From: Sphingomonas sp. SORGH_AS_0879
GTDB lineage: Bacteria; Pseudomonadota; Alphaproteobacteria; Sphingomonadales; Sphingomonadaceae
Length of the DNA stretch: 64,000 nt
Assembly (NCBI RefSeq): GCF_030819175.1
Contig: NZ_JAUTBJ010000002.1
Location: forward strand, 3,309,001 to 3,373,000
Direction: 5' to 3'
In this document: in pieces, positions 18,065-26,758 of the stretch
Position numbering within the stretch: the stretch's first letter is position 1
Layout: each line of letters begins with the position of its first letter
Made by a program: the position numbers and the translations under genes
Notes under the pieces: model-generated
What the model saw: only the letters and a program-made list of their open reading frames with translations
Databases searched by the model: none
Told to the model about the DNA's origin: nothing

Positions 18065-19213
18065 ATGCGATCCATGAACCCTGCACCGATCCCTGCACCG
18101 ATTCTGGTCGTCTTTGGAACCCGGCCCGAAGCGATCAAGCTTTTCCCGGTGATCCGGGCCCTGGCTGCGACAGGCGCACCGGTCCGGACCTGCGTCACGG
18201 CCCAGCATCGCGGGATGCTGGACCAGGTGCTGGCGATCGCCGGGCTGACCCCCGACCATGACCTGGACCTGATGGAGCCGGGCCAGTCGCTCGACCGGCT
18301 GACCGCGCGGCTGCTGACGGGCCTGGGCGAGGTGATGGACGCGGTGCGGCCCGCCATGGTCGTCGTCCAGGGCGACACCGCCACCGCGATGACCGGGGCG
18401 CTGGCCGCCTATTACCGCAAGACTCCGGTCGCCCATGTCGAGGCGGGGCTCCGCTCGGGCGATATCTATCAACCCTGGCCCGAGGAGGTGAACCGGCGGA
18501 TTGTGGCCCCCATCGCGGCACTGCACTTCGCCCCCACCGAAACCGCGGCCGCCGCGCTGCGGGCCGAGGGGATCGATCCCGCGCGCGTGCACGTCACGGG
18601 CAACAGCGTCATCGACGCGCTGCATTGGACCCGCGACCGGATCGCCGCCGACCCGGCACTGGCGGCCGATCTCGACCCCGTGCTGGCGCGCATGGCGGGC
18701 AGGCGGATCGTCCTGGTGACGACCCACAGGCGCGAGAATTTCGGCGGCGGCATGGCCTCGATCGCGCGCGCGTTGCGCCGGATCGCCGAACGACCCGATA
18801 TCGGCATCGTCTTTCCGATGCATCCCAACCCCAATGTGGCGCAGGTGATGGACGAGATACTGGGTGACCATCCCGCCATCGCCCGGATCGCGCCGCTCGA
18901 CTATCCGCATTTCGTCCGCGCGCTCGACGCGGCCCATATCGTCCTGACCGACTCGGGCGGCGTGCAGGAGGAAGCCCCCGCCCTCGGCAAGCCTGTCCTC
19001 GTGATGCGCGAGACGACCGAGCGGCCCGAAGGCGTCGCGGCGGGCACCGCCCGGCTGATCGGCACGGACGAGGACCGGATCGCCGAGGAAGTCTTCGCGT
19101 TGCTGGACGACCCCGCCCGCCATGCCGCCATGGCGCGCGCCCATAACCCCTTCGGCACCGGCGACACCGCCGACCGGATCAGCAGGATCATTTGCGATGC
19201 CCTTGGACTCTGA
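18065..19213 (+). CDS. wecB: UDP-N-acetylglucosamine 2-epimerase (non-hydrolysing)
   Basis: A protein of 382 aa that interconverts UDP-GlcNAc and UDP-ManNAc in the cytoplasm. Family motifs: FGTRPEAIK near the N-terminus, VQGDTAT, HVEAGLRSGD, PEEVNRR, TTHRREN, and LTDSGGVQEEAPALGKPVLVMRETTERPE near the C-terminus. An in-frame ATG at 18074 is an alternative start that would shorten a non-conserved end by three residues. It overlaps wecC by 17 bp, so the pair should produce UDP-ManNAcA for a surface polysaccharide. Confidence 0.95.
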   Translation: MRSMNPAPIPAPILVVFGTRPEAIKLFPVIRALAATGAPVRTCVTAQHRGMLDQVLAIAGLTPDHDLDLMEPGQSLDRLTARLLTGLGEVMDAVRPAMVVVQGDTATAMTGALAAYYRKTPVAHVEAGLRSGDIYQPWPEEVNRRIVAPIAALHFAPTETAAAALRAEGIDPARVHVTGNSVIDALHWTRDRIAADPALAADLDPVLARMAGRRIVLVTTHRRENFGGGMASIARALRRIAERPDIGIVFPMHPNPNVAQVMDEILGDHPAIARIAPLDYPHFVRALDAAHIVLTDSGGVQEEAPALGKPVLVMRETTERPEGVAAGTARLIGTDEDRIAEEVFALLDDPARHAAMARAHNPFGTGDTADRISRIICDALGL

Positions 19214-20465
19214 ACTTTCGGTCACGGTGATGGGCCTGGGCTATATCGGCCTGCCCACCGCCGCCGTGATCGCCCGCACCGGTGCGATGGTGAGCGGCGT
19301 CGACGTCACCCCCTCCGTCGTGGAGACGATCAATTCGGGGCGTGTGCATATCGAGGAGGTCGATCTGGACGGCCTCGTCTCCGGCGTCGTCGCGCGCGGG
19401 AGCCTGAAGGCTTCGCTGACCGTCGCGCCCGCCGACGTCTTCGTCATCGCCGTCCCCACCCCCTTCACCGAGGCGCGCCAGCCGGACATCACCTATGTCC
19501 TCGACGCCGCGCGCGCGGTCGCACCGGTCCTCAAGACCGGGGACACGCTGATCCTCGAATCGACCTCTCCGGTCGGCACCACCGAGCAGGTGCGCGACCT
19601 GATCGCGGATGCGCGTCCAGATCTTAAGATGCCCGGCCTCGCCCGCGCGGGCGAGCAGGCCGACATCGCGATCGCCTATTGCCCCGAGCGCGTGCTGCCG
19701 GGGCGGATTCTGGTCGAGCTGATCGACAATGACCGGGTGATCGGCGGCATCACGCCGCGTTGCGCACGCAAGGCGCTGACCTTCTACCGTCGCTTCGTGC
19801 GCGGGGCCTGCGTCACCACCACCGCGCGCGCGGCGGAAATGACCAAGCTGACCGAAAACGCCTTTCGCGACGTCAACATCGCCTTCGCCAACGAACTGAG
19901 CCTGGTGGCCGATACGCTGGGCGTCGATGTGTGGGAGGTCATCCGGCTGGCCAACCGCCATCCGCGCGTCAACATCCTGTCGCCCGGGCCGGGCGTCGGC
20001 GGGCACTGCATCGCGGTCGATCCCTGGTTCCTGGTCGCCGCCGATCCCGCCAACACGCCGCTCATCCGCACCGCGCGCGAGGTGAATGACGGCAAGACCG
20101 ACCATGTCATCGCCCGCGCCGCCACGATGATCGAGGCGCAGCCCGACGGCCGCCCGGTCGCCTGTCTGGGCCTGGCGTTCAAGGCGAATATCGACGACTT
20201 CCGCGAAAGCCCCGCCCTGAAGGTCGCGACCGCGCTCGCCCGGCGATTCGGCGAGCGGGTTCGGATCGTCGAGCCCTATGCCACGGCCCTGCCCCGCGCG
20301 TTCGACGGGACGGGCGCGACCTTGATCGATATCGACACCGCCTTGGAAACCTGCGAGGCGATGATCGTTCTGGTGGATCACGACCTGTTCCGATCGATCC
20401 CGCTGGAGGAGCGACGCGGCAAGACCGTCCTGGATACGCGCGGGCTCTGGCCCGACCAGGGCTGA
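19197..20465 (+). CDS. wecC: UDP-N-acetyl-D-mannosamine dehydrogenase
   Basis: A protein of 422 aa, an NAD-dependent four-electron dehydrogenase of the UDP-Glc/ManNAc family. The N-terminal Rossmann motif is GLGYIGLPTA. STSPVGTT, the catalytic Lys region EMTKLTENAFRD and the active-site Cys in PGVGGHCIAVDPWF follow. The C-terminal UDP-binding domain starts with LGLAFKANIDDFRESPA. The order wecB-wecC supports ManNAc rather than glucose specificity. The ATG at 19197 fits the conserved N-terminus; upstream in-frame codons lie inside wecB. Confidence 0.93.
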   Translation: MPLDSELSVTVMGLGYIGLPTAAVIARTGAMVSGVDVTPSVVETINSGRVHIEEVDLDGLVSGVVARGSLKASLTVAPADVFVIAVPTPFTEARQPDITYVLDAARAVAPVLKTGDTLILESTSPVGTTEQVRDLIADARPDLKMPGLARAGEQADIAIAYCPERVLPGRILVELIDNDRVIGGITPRCARKALTFYRRFVRGACVTTTARAAEMTKLTENAFRDVNIAFANELSLVADTLGVDVWEVIRLANRHPRVNILSPGPGVGGHCIAVDPWFLVAADPANTPLIRTAREVNDGKTDHVIARAATMIEAQPDGRPVACLGLAFKANIDDFRESPALKVATALARRFGERVRIVEPYATALPRAFDGTGATLIDIDTALETCEAMIVLVDHDLFRSIPLEERRGKTVLDTRGLWPDQG

Positions 20466-20536
20466 TCCCCGCTTCGCATTGCGTGGGGGATTGTGGGGGA
20501 CTAAGGACAACCGCCTGTTGCGGACACCAAACATCC

Positions 20537-21295
20537 ATGCTTGCCAAGTTATTGAATCTTCGAAAGCGCGCACCCGATTTCGTGCCGGTCATGGACCCAG
20601 GCGTCCGGGTCTATGCGGTCGGCGACATTCATGGTCGCCTCGATCTGCTGGACCGGATTCTGGAACGGATCGACTCGGATCATGCCACGCGCGCGCCCGC
20701 ACAGCGCCACATCATCTTTCTGGGCGACCTGATCGATCGCGGACCGGATTCGGCGGGCGTGGTGGAGCGCATCAGCCGCCTCGCCGCCGCCGACCGCCAT
20801 GTCCATTGCCTGATGGGCAATCATGAGGAAATCCTGCTCCGCGCGATCGATGGCGACGACAAGGCGCTGCGCTTATTCTGCCGGATCGGCGGGCGGGAAA
20901 CGATGATGAGCTATGGCGTGACGGCCCAGGATTATGAGCGGCTGGACTATGCCGAGGTTCATGAGCGGCTCAACGCGATCGTCCCCGCCGCGCATCAGCA
21001 TTTCCTGTCCAACCTCAAGGAGATGATGATCATGGGCGACTATGCCTTCGTCCATGCGGGCGTTCGCCCCGGCATCCCGATCGCCGAGCAGAAGCTGGCC
21101 GAGACGCGCTGGATCCGCGACCCCTTCCTCGACCACCGCGCACCGATGGAAAAGATGGTGGTCCATGGCCACACCGTTGCCGAAGAGGCAGAGATTCTGC
21201 CGCATCGCATCGGGATCGATACCGGCGCCTATCAGAGCGACCGGCTGACCGCGCTGATGCTCGAAGGCTCGGAGCAGGTCATTTTCTCTACCTGA
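20537..21295 (+). CDS. serine/threonine-type metallophosphatase (PPP-like)
   Basis: A protein of 252 aa of the calcineurin-like superfamily. The metal-ligand motifs are in order: GDIHGR (near residue 28), GDLIDRGPDS, GNHEE, a His in FVHAG and VHGHT near the C-terminus. This set matches bacterial PrpE/PphA-like protein or diadenosine-tetraphosphate phosphatases. The substrate cannot be told from sequence. The start at 20537 avoids an implausible 18-residue extension. Confidence 0.85.
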   Translation: MLAKLLNLRKRAPDFVPVMDPGVRVYAVGDIHGRLDLLDRILERIDSDHATRAPAQRHIIFLGDLIDRGPDSAGVVERISRLAAADRHVHCLMGNHEEILLRAIDGDDKALRLFCRIGGRETMMSYGVTAQDYERLDYAEVHERLNAIVPAAHQHFLSNLKEMMIMGDYAFVHAGVRPGIPIAEQKLAETRWIRDPFLDHRAPMEKMVVHGHTVAEEAEILPHRIGIDTGAYQSDRLTALMLEGSEQVIFST

Positions 21296-21490
21296 AGCCT
21301 ATTTACCGAGGCGAAACGATTGCTGGGGCATTCCGTTTGACGGCAAAGCACAGTATAGCCGCTTAGCGGCGAAGTAATGTTGCATTGCCGCATCAGTGTG
21401 GGAGCATAACTGTCCCATACTCGTTGGTGGGCTTGCCATGTCCCGGTCTCCGTGCCATGGCCCTACCCGCATATCTTAAGGGAGTTCGAC

Positions 21491-21730
21491 ATGCGTCTTG
21501 GGAAGTTTCTCGTCGCCGCTGCCGCCGTTTCGATGACCGTCGCCCCGGCGATGGCTGCGAATCCGGCTGCCAGCCTTTCGGTTTCGAAGTCGGTTCGCGC
21601 TTCGGCCCCGACCGCCAAGAAGAACGGCCTGGCCGGCGGTGGCATCCTCGTTGCGGTTCTGGCGGCTGCTGCCGTCGTTGCCGGCATCGTCGTGGTCGCC
21701 GACTCGGACGACAACGCCGACAGCAACTAA
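21491..21730 (+). CDS. small secreted Ala/Val-rich protein with C-terminal membrane segment
   Basis: A protein of 79 aa. It has a clear Sec signal peptide (cleavage expected after APAMA near residue 22), a Ser/Ala/Lys-rich middle, and a hydrophobic Gly/Ala/Val stretch (about residues 49-70) ending in an acidic DSDDNADSN tail. AAGGGAG precedes the ATG. It stands alone with 195 bp upstream and a strong intrinsic terminator just downstream, which suggests a highly expressed monocistronic gene. Function unknown. Confidence 0.75.
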   Translation: MRLGKFLVAAAAVSMTVAPAMAANPAASLSVSKSVRASAPTAKKNGLAGGGILVAVLAAAAVVAGIVVVADSDDNADSN

Positions 21731-21756
21731 GTTGCTTCAGCCTCACGGCTGAAAGG

Positions 21757-21785
21757 AATAGCGGCCTTCGGGCCGCTATTTTTTT
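21757..21785 (+). terminator. intrinsic terminator of the small secreted protein gene
   Basis: A perfect 10-bp stem (AATAGCGGCC with its complement) closed by the stable TTCG tetraloop and followed directly by a run of T. It lies 27 bases after the stop codon at 21730. Confidence 0.92.
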
Positions 21786-22291
21786 GTGCCGTGAAGATCG
21801 TGTTGGCGGGAGAGGCGGGGTCGGTAGAACGCCCACGATAGCCTGCGACGTCCCCAAGCGACCTACAGCGTCGGTCGCCACATTTCTCTAGTCGTCGCCC
21901 CAGCGCAGGCTGGGGCCTTTCTCGGCTAAATACGAACCGTGCCCAAGAGCAAGGGGCCGACGTCCGTTGGAATAGCGAAGAGATTGGTTCGCGCGAAGGC
22001 GCGGAGACGCGAAGGTGTATCGCCCGCGACGCCGTAAGACTTCCCTCAGCGAAAAGACCATGCCTACGAAATCGAGACGCCTTTGCATGAATTGCCGATG
22101 CTTGAAGGCATACAGAAGCGCCAATCGCCTCCCAACCTTCGCTGTCCCGCCCGGATGTCAGGAGCGTCCATTCCGAGAGTGGGTAGCTCTCAGCCGTCGC
22201 TAGGGTGACTTGCATCGTCGCAGCTAACGCCTCGGAAAACCGGCCGGACCAGTCCCCAACCCCCAACCCATCCCCCGCACCGCTCATAAGA
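21786..22291. other. gene-free interval with small palindromes
   Basis: About 500 bp without a believable gene. One open frame on the minus strand crosses it, but its composition is unlike neighbouring proteins, it lacks a ribosome-binding site and it runs into the next gene. The stretch contains a GCCCCAG/CTGGGGC hairpin (about 21897-21916) and an alternating CGCGAAGGCGCGGAGACGCG segment (about 21990-22015). Both look like intergenic repeat material. Confidence 0.5.
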
Positions 22292-22327
22292 AAATCGCCG
22301 GAGCCCCGTTTAGGGACTCCGGCGATC
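22292..22327 (-). terminator. intrinsic terminator downstream of the FKBP gene
   Basis: On the minus strand the arm GATCGCCGGAGTCCC pairs with GGGGCTCCGGCGATTTT across a short A/T-rich loop and ends in T residues. It lies about 40 bases past the FKBP stop codon. Confidence 0.8.
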
Positions 22328-22366
22328 TCGTTTCGATCCGGTTGGCCCCTGCGCGGAGCCGGTCGA

Positions 22367-22936
22367 TCAGCGGGGCGACGGCGCGCCGGGAACGCCGCCG
22401 GGTGCCCCACCGGGCATTCCGCCCATCATCGACTGTTGCGCCTGCATCTGCCGCAGCACCGCCTCAGGGATGAAGTCGAGCAGTTCGACATCGAACACCA
22501 GCGTCGAATTGGCCGGGATCTTGTCGTTCGCACGGTCGCCATAGCCGATCTTGGCGGGCAGCCAGAAGCGGTACTTCGCGCCCTTGGGCATCAGCTTCAA
22601 CGCCTCGGAGAAGCCGGGCAGGACCCCAGAGAGCGGCATCGGCGTCGGCTGCTGCGACTTGTCGAAGACGGTGCCGTCGATCAGGCGACCGGTATAGTTG
22701 ATCAGCGCCACGTCGCGGGCGGTGGGATGCGCACCGCCCTGCCCCGGCTCGATCACCTTATACTGGAGACCCGAGGCCGTGGTGACGACGCCCGATCCAC
22801 GCGATTCACGCAGCAGCGCGGCATCGCCCTGACGCGCCAGCAGCGCGGCGACGACGACGGCGGCGACCACCGCAACCCATATCCAGACCAGATAGGAACG
22901 CCGGACGGGACGAAGGGGAACAGCGGTTACGGACAT
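22367..22936 (-). CDS. FKBP-type peptidyl-prolyl cis-trans isomerase
   Basis: A protein of 189 aa. An N-terminal membrane anchor or uncleaved signal (about residues 15-36) leads to a periplasmic FKBP domain (about residues 50-155). The domain shows the family core TASGLQYKVIEPGQGGAHPTA, VALINYTGRLIDGTVFD, LPGFSEALKLMPKGAKYRFWLP and the final STLVFDVELLD strand. The C-terminus is Gly/Pro/Met-rich and probably disordered. It probably assists folding of exported proteins, as FkpA and MIP do. Confidence 0.92.
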   Translation of the reverse strand: MSVTAVPLRPVRRSYLVWIWVAVVAAVVVAALLARQGDAALLRESRGSGVVTTASGLQYKVIEPGQGGAHPTARDVALINYTGRLIDGTVFDKSQQPTPMPLSGVLPGFSEALKLMPKGAKYRFWLPAKIGYGDRANDKIPANSTLVFDVELLDFIPEAVLRQMQAQQSMMGGMPGGAPGGVPGAPSPR

Positions 22937-23100
22937 GCCTGCTTCTCGCTCTGTACGTGGGCGTTCGTCGGGGCCGTCACGATGCGACCCTCAAAGCGCT
23001 GGGGCACGATCCGCCAGAGCGAATCGGCCGACCGTCCGATCGGCGCCCCGCCCCCGCCGTTTCACGACAGGGGCGGAGCATAGCCGATCGAGTCGGTCTA

Positions 23101-23307
23101 TTACCGTGCGCCGTCGCGCTCGGCGCGCTTGCGCTCCAGCTTGCGGGCGCGACGCACCGCCGCCGCACGCTCACGAGCGCGCTTTTCCGACGGCTTTTCG
23201 TAGTGGCGACGGAGCTTCATTTCGCGATACACGCCTTCCCGCTGCAGCTTCTTCTTGAGCGCGCGAAGGGCCTGATCCACATTGTTGTCGCGAACGATGA
23301 TCTGCAT
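23101..23307 (-). CDS. rpsU: 30S ribosomal protein S21
   Basis: A protein of 68 aa with the typical S21 start [21 protein letters not shown], the [16 protein letters not shown] middle and a very basic tail. S21 is the late-binding small-subunit protein near the anti-Shine-Dalgarno region of 16S rRNA. The start at 23307 matches the conserved N-terminus. An inverted repeat (GCGGCCGCAG/CTGTGGCCGC, about 23340-23364) lies upstream within its promoter or leader. Confidence 0.96.
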   Translation of the reverse strand: MQIIVRDNNVDQALRALKKKLQREGVYREMKLRRHYEKPSEKRARERAAAVRRARKLERKRAERDGAR

Positions 23308-23615
23308 AAAAACGAATTGCTCCGGCAAAACAGGATAAAGCGGCCGCAGAATGCTGTGGCCGCAACGTTGGGAGCTCCTAGCAGCGCGGTCGGGCGAATA
23401 CAACCCGCTGGATCGCAAATCGCTCCGCCCCGCATGATTCGTCCAAGGATATGAATGATCTTGTCATGCTGCGGCCATGCGGCGGTGATGCGTCGCCCCC
23501 TATAGCGTCCCTCGTCCGGCCAACTCCCGTACGCCGGACACCCTGACATGTTCTCGGGGCCTTTCAGGCCTTGGAACGAAACAGGCGCGGTGCCTCCCCT
23601 GTCATCCGCGCCGGT

Positions 23616-23641
23616 CCCGGTCCGGCCTCCACCGGACCGGG
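23616..23641 (+). promoter_or_regulatory. stable hairpin in the cysS leader
   Basis: A perfect 10-bp GC stem (CCCGGTCCGG and its complement, 6-base loop CCTCCA) ends 42 bases before the cysS start at 23684. It could be an attenuator, a processing site or simply the end of an upstream transcript. The rest of the 376-bp gap between rpsU and cysS holds the rpsU promoter region and no gene. Confidence 0.45.
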
Positions 23642-23683
23642 GCCCCCTTTCGGGGCGAAGCCGACATGGCTAAGGCAGGCGCC

Positions 23684-25138
23684 ATGACCGCGCCCGCCAC
23701 CTCCACGATCCCGCTGACCCTGTATAACAGCCTGACCCGCGCCACGGAGACGTTCCGGCCGATCGATCCGGCCAATGTCCGCGTCTATTCCTGCGGCCCG
23801 ACCGTCTACAACTACGCCCATATCGGCAATCTGCGCGCCTATGTCTTCACCGACACGCTGTCGCGGGTGCTGCGCTGGAAGGGCTGGCCGCTGACGCACA
23901 TCATCAACATCACCGATGTCGGGCATCTGACTTCCGACGCGGATGCGGGCGATGACAAGATGGAGGCCGCCGCCAAGAAGAGCGGCCAGGATATCTGGTC
24001 GATCGCGGGCCATTATACGGCTGCCTTCAAACAGAATCTCAAGGACCTCGGCATCGCGGACCCGACCCGCTTTCCGCTGGCGACCGAGCATGTCCCGCAG
24101 ATGATCGAGTTCGCCAAGGCGATCGAGGCCAAGCATTGCTACCGCCTGCCCGACGGCCTGTATTTCGACGTGACGACCGTGCCCGATTACGGGCGGCTCG
24201 CCCGCCATCACGACGATGAGGGCGAGAGCCGGATCGACCCCGTCGCGGGCAAGCGGCACCCGGCCGACTTCGCCATCTGGCGCGCCTCCGCACCCGGCGA
24301 GAATCGGCAGATGGAATGGGACAGCCCCTGGGGCCCCGGCGCGCCCGGCTGGCATCTGGAATGCTCGGTGATGAGCAAACAATATCTGGGCGCGCAGTTC
24401 GATATCCACACCGGCGGCATCGACCACCGCGAAATCCATCACCCCAATGAGATCGCACAGAACCAGGCGCATGGATGCTCGGCAGATACCGGTGCGAACA
24501 TCTGGATGCACAACAACTTCCTGGTCGACCGGACCGGCAAGATGTCCAAATCCTCGGGCGAGTTCCTGACCCTTCAGGCGCTGGTCGATCGCGGTTTCCA
24601 CCCGCTGGCCTATCGCCTGATGTGCCTTCAGGCGCATTACCGCTCGGAAATGGAGTTCGGCTGGGACGGCCTGGCCGCCGCACAGGTCCGGCTGAAGCGA
24701 CTCGTCCAGTCGGTCGAGGGTTTGCGCATCCGTGCCGATGCCCCGGAGAAGGGCGATGCGGCGTCTTATCGCGAGCGGCTCGACGCCGCGCTGTCGGACG
24801 ATCTGGCGACGCCCCGCGCGCTGCCGGTGCTGGACGAGATGCTGGGCGACAAGAAACTGTCACCCGGCGTGCGGCTGGCGGCACTGGCCGATTTCGACGC
24901 GACGCTGGGCCTGCAACTGACGACGCTGACCCGTGCCGACCTGCGCACCCGGCCCGCCGCGGCGACGCTGGACGAAGCGGCCATCGAGGCGCATCTGGCC
25001 GATCGCCGCGCCGCACGGGCGGACAAGGACTTCGCCCGGTCGGACGCGATTCGAGACACGCTGCTCGCCGCCGGGGTCGAGGTGATGGACGGCGACCCGC
25101 TCGGCTGGGACTGGAAGCCGGTGCTGCCGGAGGGCTAA
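23684..25138 (+). CDS. cysS: cysteinyl-tRNA synthetase
   Basis: A protein of 484 aa (490 if started at the ATG at 23666), a class I synthetase charging tRNA-Cys. The zinc-binding CGPTVYNYAHIGNLRAYVF with the HIGH signature is near the N-terminus. The GWHLECSVMSKQYLG segment and GGIDHREIHHPNE carry the other zinc ligands. KMSKSSG lies at about residues 286-292. The C-terminal helical domain is complete. The start at 23684 is preceded by AAGGCAGG at acceptable spacing, but the choice is not certain. Confidence 0.96.
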   Translation: MTAPATSTIPLTLYNSLTRATETFRPIDPANVRVYSCGPTVYNYAHIGNLRAYVFTDTLSRVLRWKGWPLTHIINITDVGHLTSDADAGDDKMEAAAKKSGQDIWSIAGHYTAAFKQNLKDLGIADPTRFPLATEHVPQMIEFAKAIEAKHCYRLPDGLYFDVTTVPDYGRLARHHDDEGESRIDPVAGKRHPADFAIWRASAPGENRQMEWDSPWGPGAPGWHLECSVMSKQYLGAQFDIHTGGIDHREIHHPNEIAQNQAHGCSADTGANIWMHNNFLVDRTGKMSKSSGEFLTLQALVDRGFHPLAYRLMCLQAHYRSEMEFGWDGLAAAQVRLKRLVQSVEGLRIRADAPEKGDAASYRERLDAALSDDLATPRALPVLDEMLGDKKLSPGVRLAALADFDATLGLQLTTLTRADLRTRPAAATLDEAAIEAHLADRRAARADKDFARSDAIRDTLLAAGVEVMDGDPLGWDWKPVLPEG

Positions 25139-25150
25139 GCCCTTCCGGCG

Positions 25151-25465
25151 TCAGCGCCGCCCGCGCGGGCTTCGCATCCTCAGGCCGATGAACAACACGG
25201 TCGGCCAGAACATCGTGTTGGCGATATCGCCCAGCGTGTCGGTCCAGCGCCAGGATCCGTAATGCAGCCGATCGAGTATCTCGTTCGCTGCCTCCGCCAA
25301 CGCGACACAGGCGAGCGGGATCGGGGTGGCCAGCGACTTGCGGGTCAGGATTCGCGCCAGGAACAGCACCGCCATCCCCGCATGGACGTGCAACAGGCTG
25401 TCCGCCATGCCGGTTCCGTCGCCGATCCATTGGATGAAGTCGGCATAGCGTGCGGGAATATCCAT
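25151..25465 (-). CDS. small membrane protein, LHVHAGM family, copy 2
   Basis: A protein of 104 aa with about three membrane helices. It is a paralogue of the product of 16584-16940. It shares the W-I-G...G-x-x-DS-LLHVHAGMA start, the E-x-x-NE-x-x-D helix (LAEAANEILDRL) and the MFWPTVLF segment near the end. A proline-poor N-terminus replaces the Pro-rich one of copy 1. The start at 25465 is preceded by AAGGG. Function unknown; two copies in 9 kb suggest a lineage-specific family. Confidence 0.7.
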   Translation of the reverse strand: MDIPARYADFIQWIGDGTGMADSLLHVHAGMAVLFLARILTRKSLATPIPLACVALAEAANEILDRLHYGSWRWTDTLGDIANTMFWPTVLFIGLRMRSPRGRR

Positions 25466-25518
25466 GATCGCGCCCTTGCCGTGTGCGGGGCCAGGAGACA
25501 ATCCCTCCACCACCGCCT

Positions 25519-26562
25519 TTATTGCAGGGGAGCCGCGGCGCGATCGAGCAAGGGCGGGCGATAGGGAATGGGCGCCCCCGCCGGGATCGCCGCGATCTCC
25601 GCCGCGACCGCATCGGCCCGCGCGGAAGAGGACGGATGGGTCCGGCTGCGGAACAGGCCACCATCGACCTCGCCGCCATGCTCGCGCCAGAAGCGGACGG
25701 CGTCCTGCGGATCATACCCCGCATTGCGCATCAGATGGACGCCGAGCAGATCGGCCTCGGTCTCGGTCTGGCGGAACAGCCGCCCGTTGCGGCCGAACTC
25801 GGACAGGATGCCCCGCTTCACTCCGGCCGCGTCCAGCCGCTCGCGATGATGCAGGATATTGTGCGAGAATTCGTGCGAGACGACAACCGCGATCATCCGG
25901 TCGTCGAACCGTTCGAAAAAGCGCGATCCGATCTGCACGATGTCGCCATCCGCCGACGCCGACAGGCCGGGGCCGATCAGCATCTCGAAGCGGGAGCGGC
26001 ATCCCGGCTGGGCCGCGATCGTCACCTCCCGCCGCTGGCCTTTTCGCAACAGGCTAAGGTGCAGGGGACGATCGGCGGGCTCGGCGGCGATCCGACGCTG
26101 CGCGGCGTCGCGGGTGGCAGTGCTGGCCTGGGTCGTCCCTGCCGGATCGAGGGACAGCGGCTTGCCGTCGACCGCCTCGATCGTATCGTTGGCAAGGACG
26201 CCCGCCCTGGCGGCGGCGCTCCCCGCGACGACCGCCTCGACCGCGACCGGTCCCTCAAAGCCGAACAGCGCGGGCAATTGCTTGCGCACCGCCGGATCAT
26301 ATTGATCGATGGCATGGACCACCAGACCAGGGGTCGGCGCGACATCGCGGCAGATGGCGGCATTGGCCGTCGCCAGCCGCCACGCGATCGTGGCCAGCCG
26401 CGCATCGGCATCGCGCATCGCCCCGAACAGCGCGGTATCGTCGCTCCGTTCGCCGGCGACCATCGACGCGACCGGCATGGTCGCGACCGCTTGGGGCGGC
26501 ACCGAAAGCAGGAACGCGGACAGGGCGACGAACGCCGACGACAGGATGGGGACACGCGACAT
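25519..26562 (-). CDS. M48-family metallopeptidase with PDZ-like domain
   Basis: A protein of 347 aa. It has a signal peptide (to about residue 28), then a PDZ-like region ([26 protein letters not shown], about residues 108-135). The zinc-protease domain follows, with the HExxH motif as HEFSH near residue 228 and the third ligand in [12 protein letters not shown]. Periplasmic M48 proteases of this kind are linked to outer-membrane quality control; this one resembles them only in layout. The ATG at 26562 starts directly before the hydrophobic core; an upstream in-frame start adds 17 residues. Confidence 0.87.
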   Translation of the reverse strand: MSRVPILSSAFVALSAFLLSVPPQAVATMPVASMVAGERSDDTALFGAMRDADARLATIAWRLATANAAICRDVAPTPGLVVHAIDQYDPAVRKQLPALFGFEGPVAVEAVVAGSAAARAGVLANDTIEAVDGKPLSLDPAGTTQASTATRDAAQRRIAAEPADRPLHLSLLRKGQRREVTIAAQPGCRSRFEMLIGPGLSASADGDIVQIGSRFFERFDDRMIAVVVSHEFSHNILHHRERLDAAGVKRGILSEFGRNGRLFRQTETEADLLGVHLMRNAGYDPQDAVRFWREHGGEVDGGLFRSRTHPSSSARADAVAAEIAAIPAGAPIPYRPPLLDRAAAPLQ

Positions 26563-26758
26563 CGCGCTTTTGCTAGCCGCTCCGTCCGCCAACCGCAAAA
26601 CCGATCGGCGCAATCGGCCACCGCTCGGCGCAAAGCGGTATCATGCGCAACAAAGGGCGCGACTTGAGGGGCCCAAACGCCAACTTCATTGCGTCTCCCC
26701 ACGATTCGGCGCATGGGCGATCGGATCGATAGCTAGAAGACGAAAGAGCAGGACCGCC

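Noticed and set aside
21727..22410. 227-codon minus-strand frame between the small secreted protein and the FKBP gene
   Set aside because: It runs through two terminator hairpins and into the FKBP gene in another frame, lacks a ribosome-binding site and has mixed repeat-like composition.
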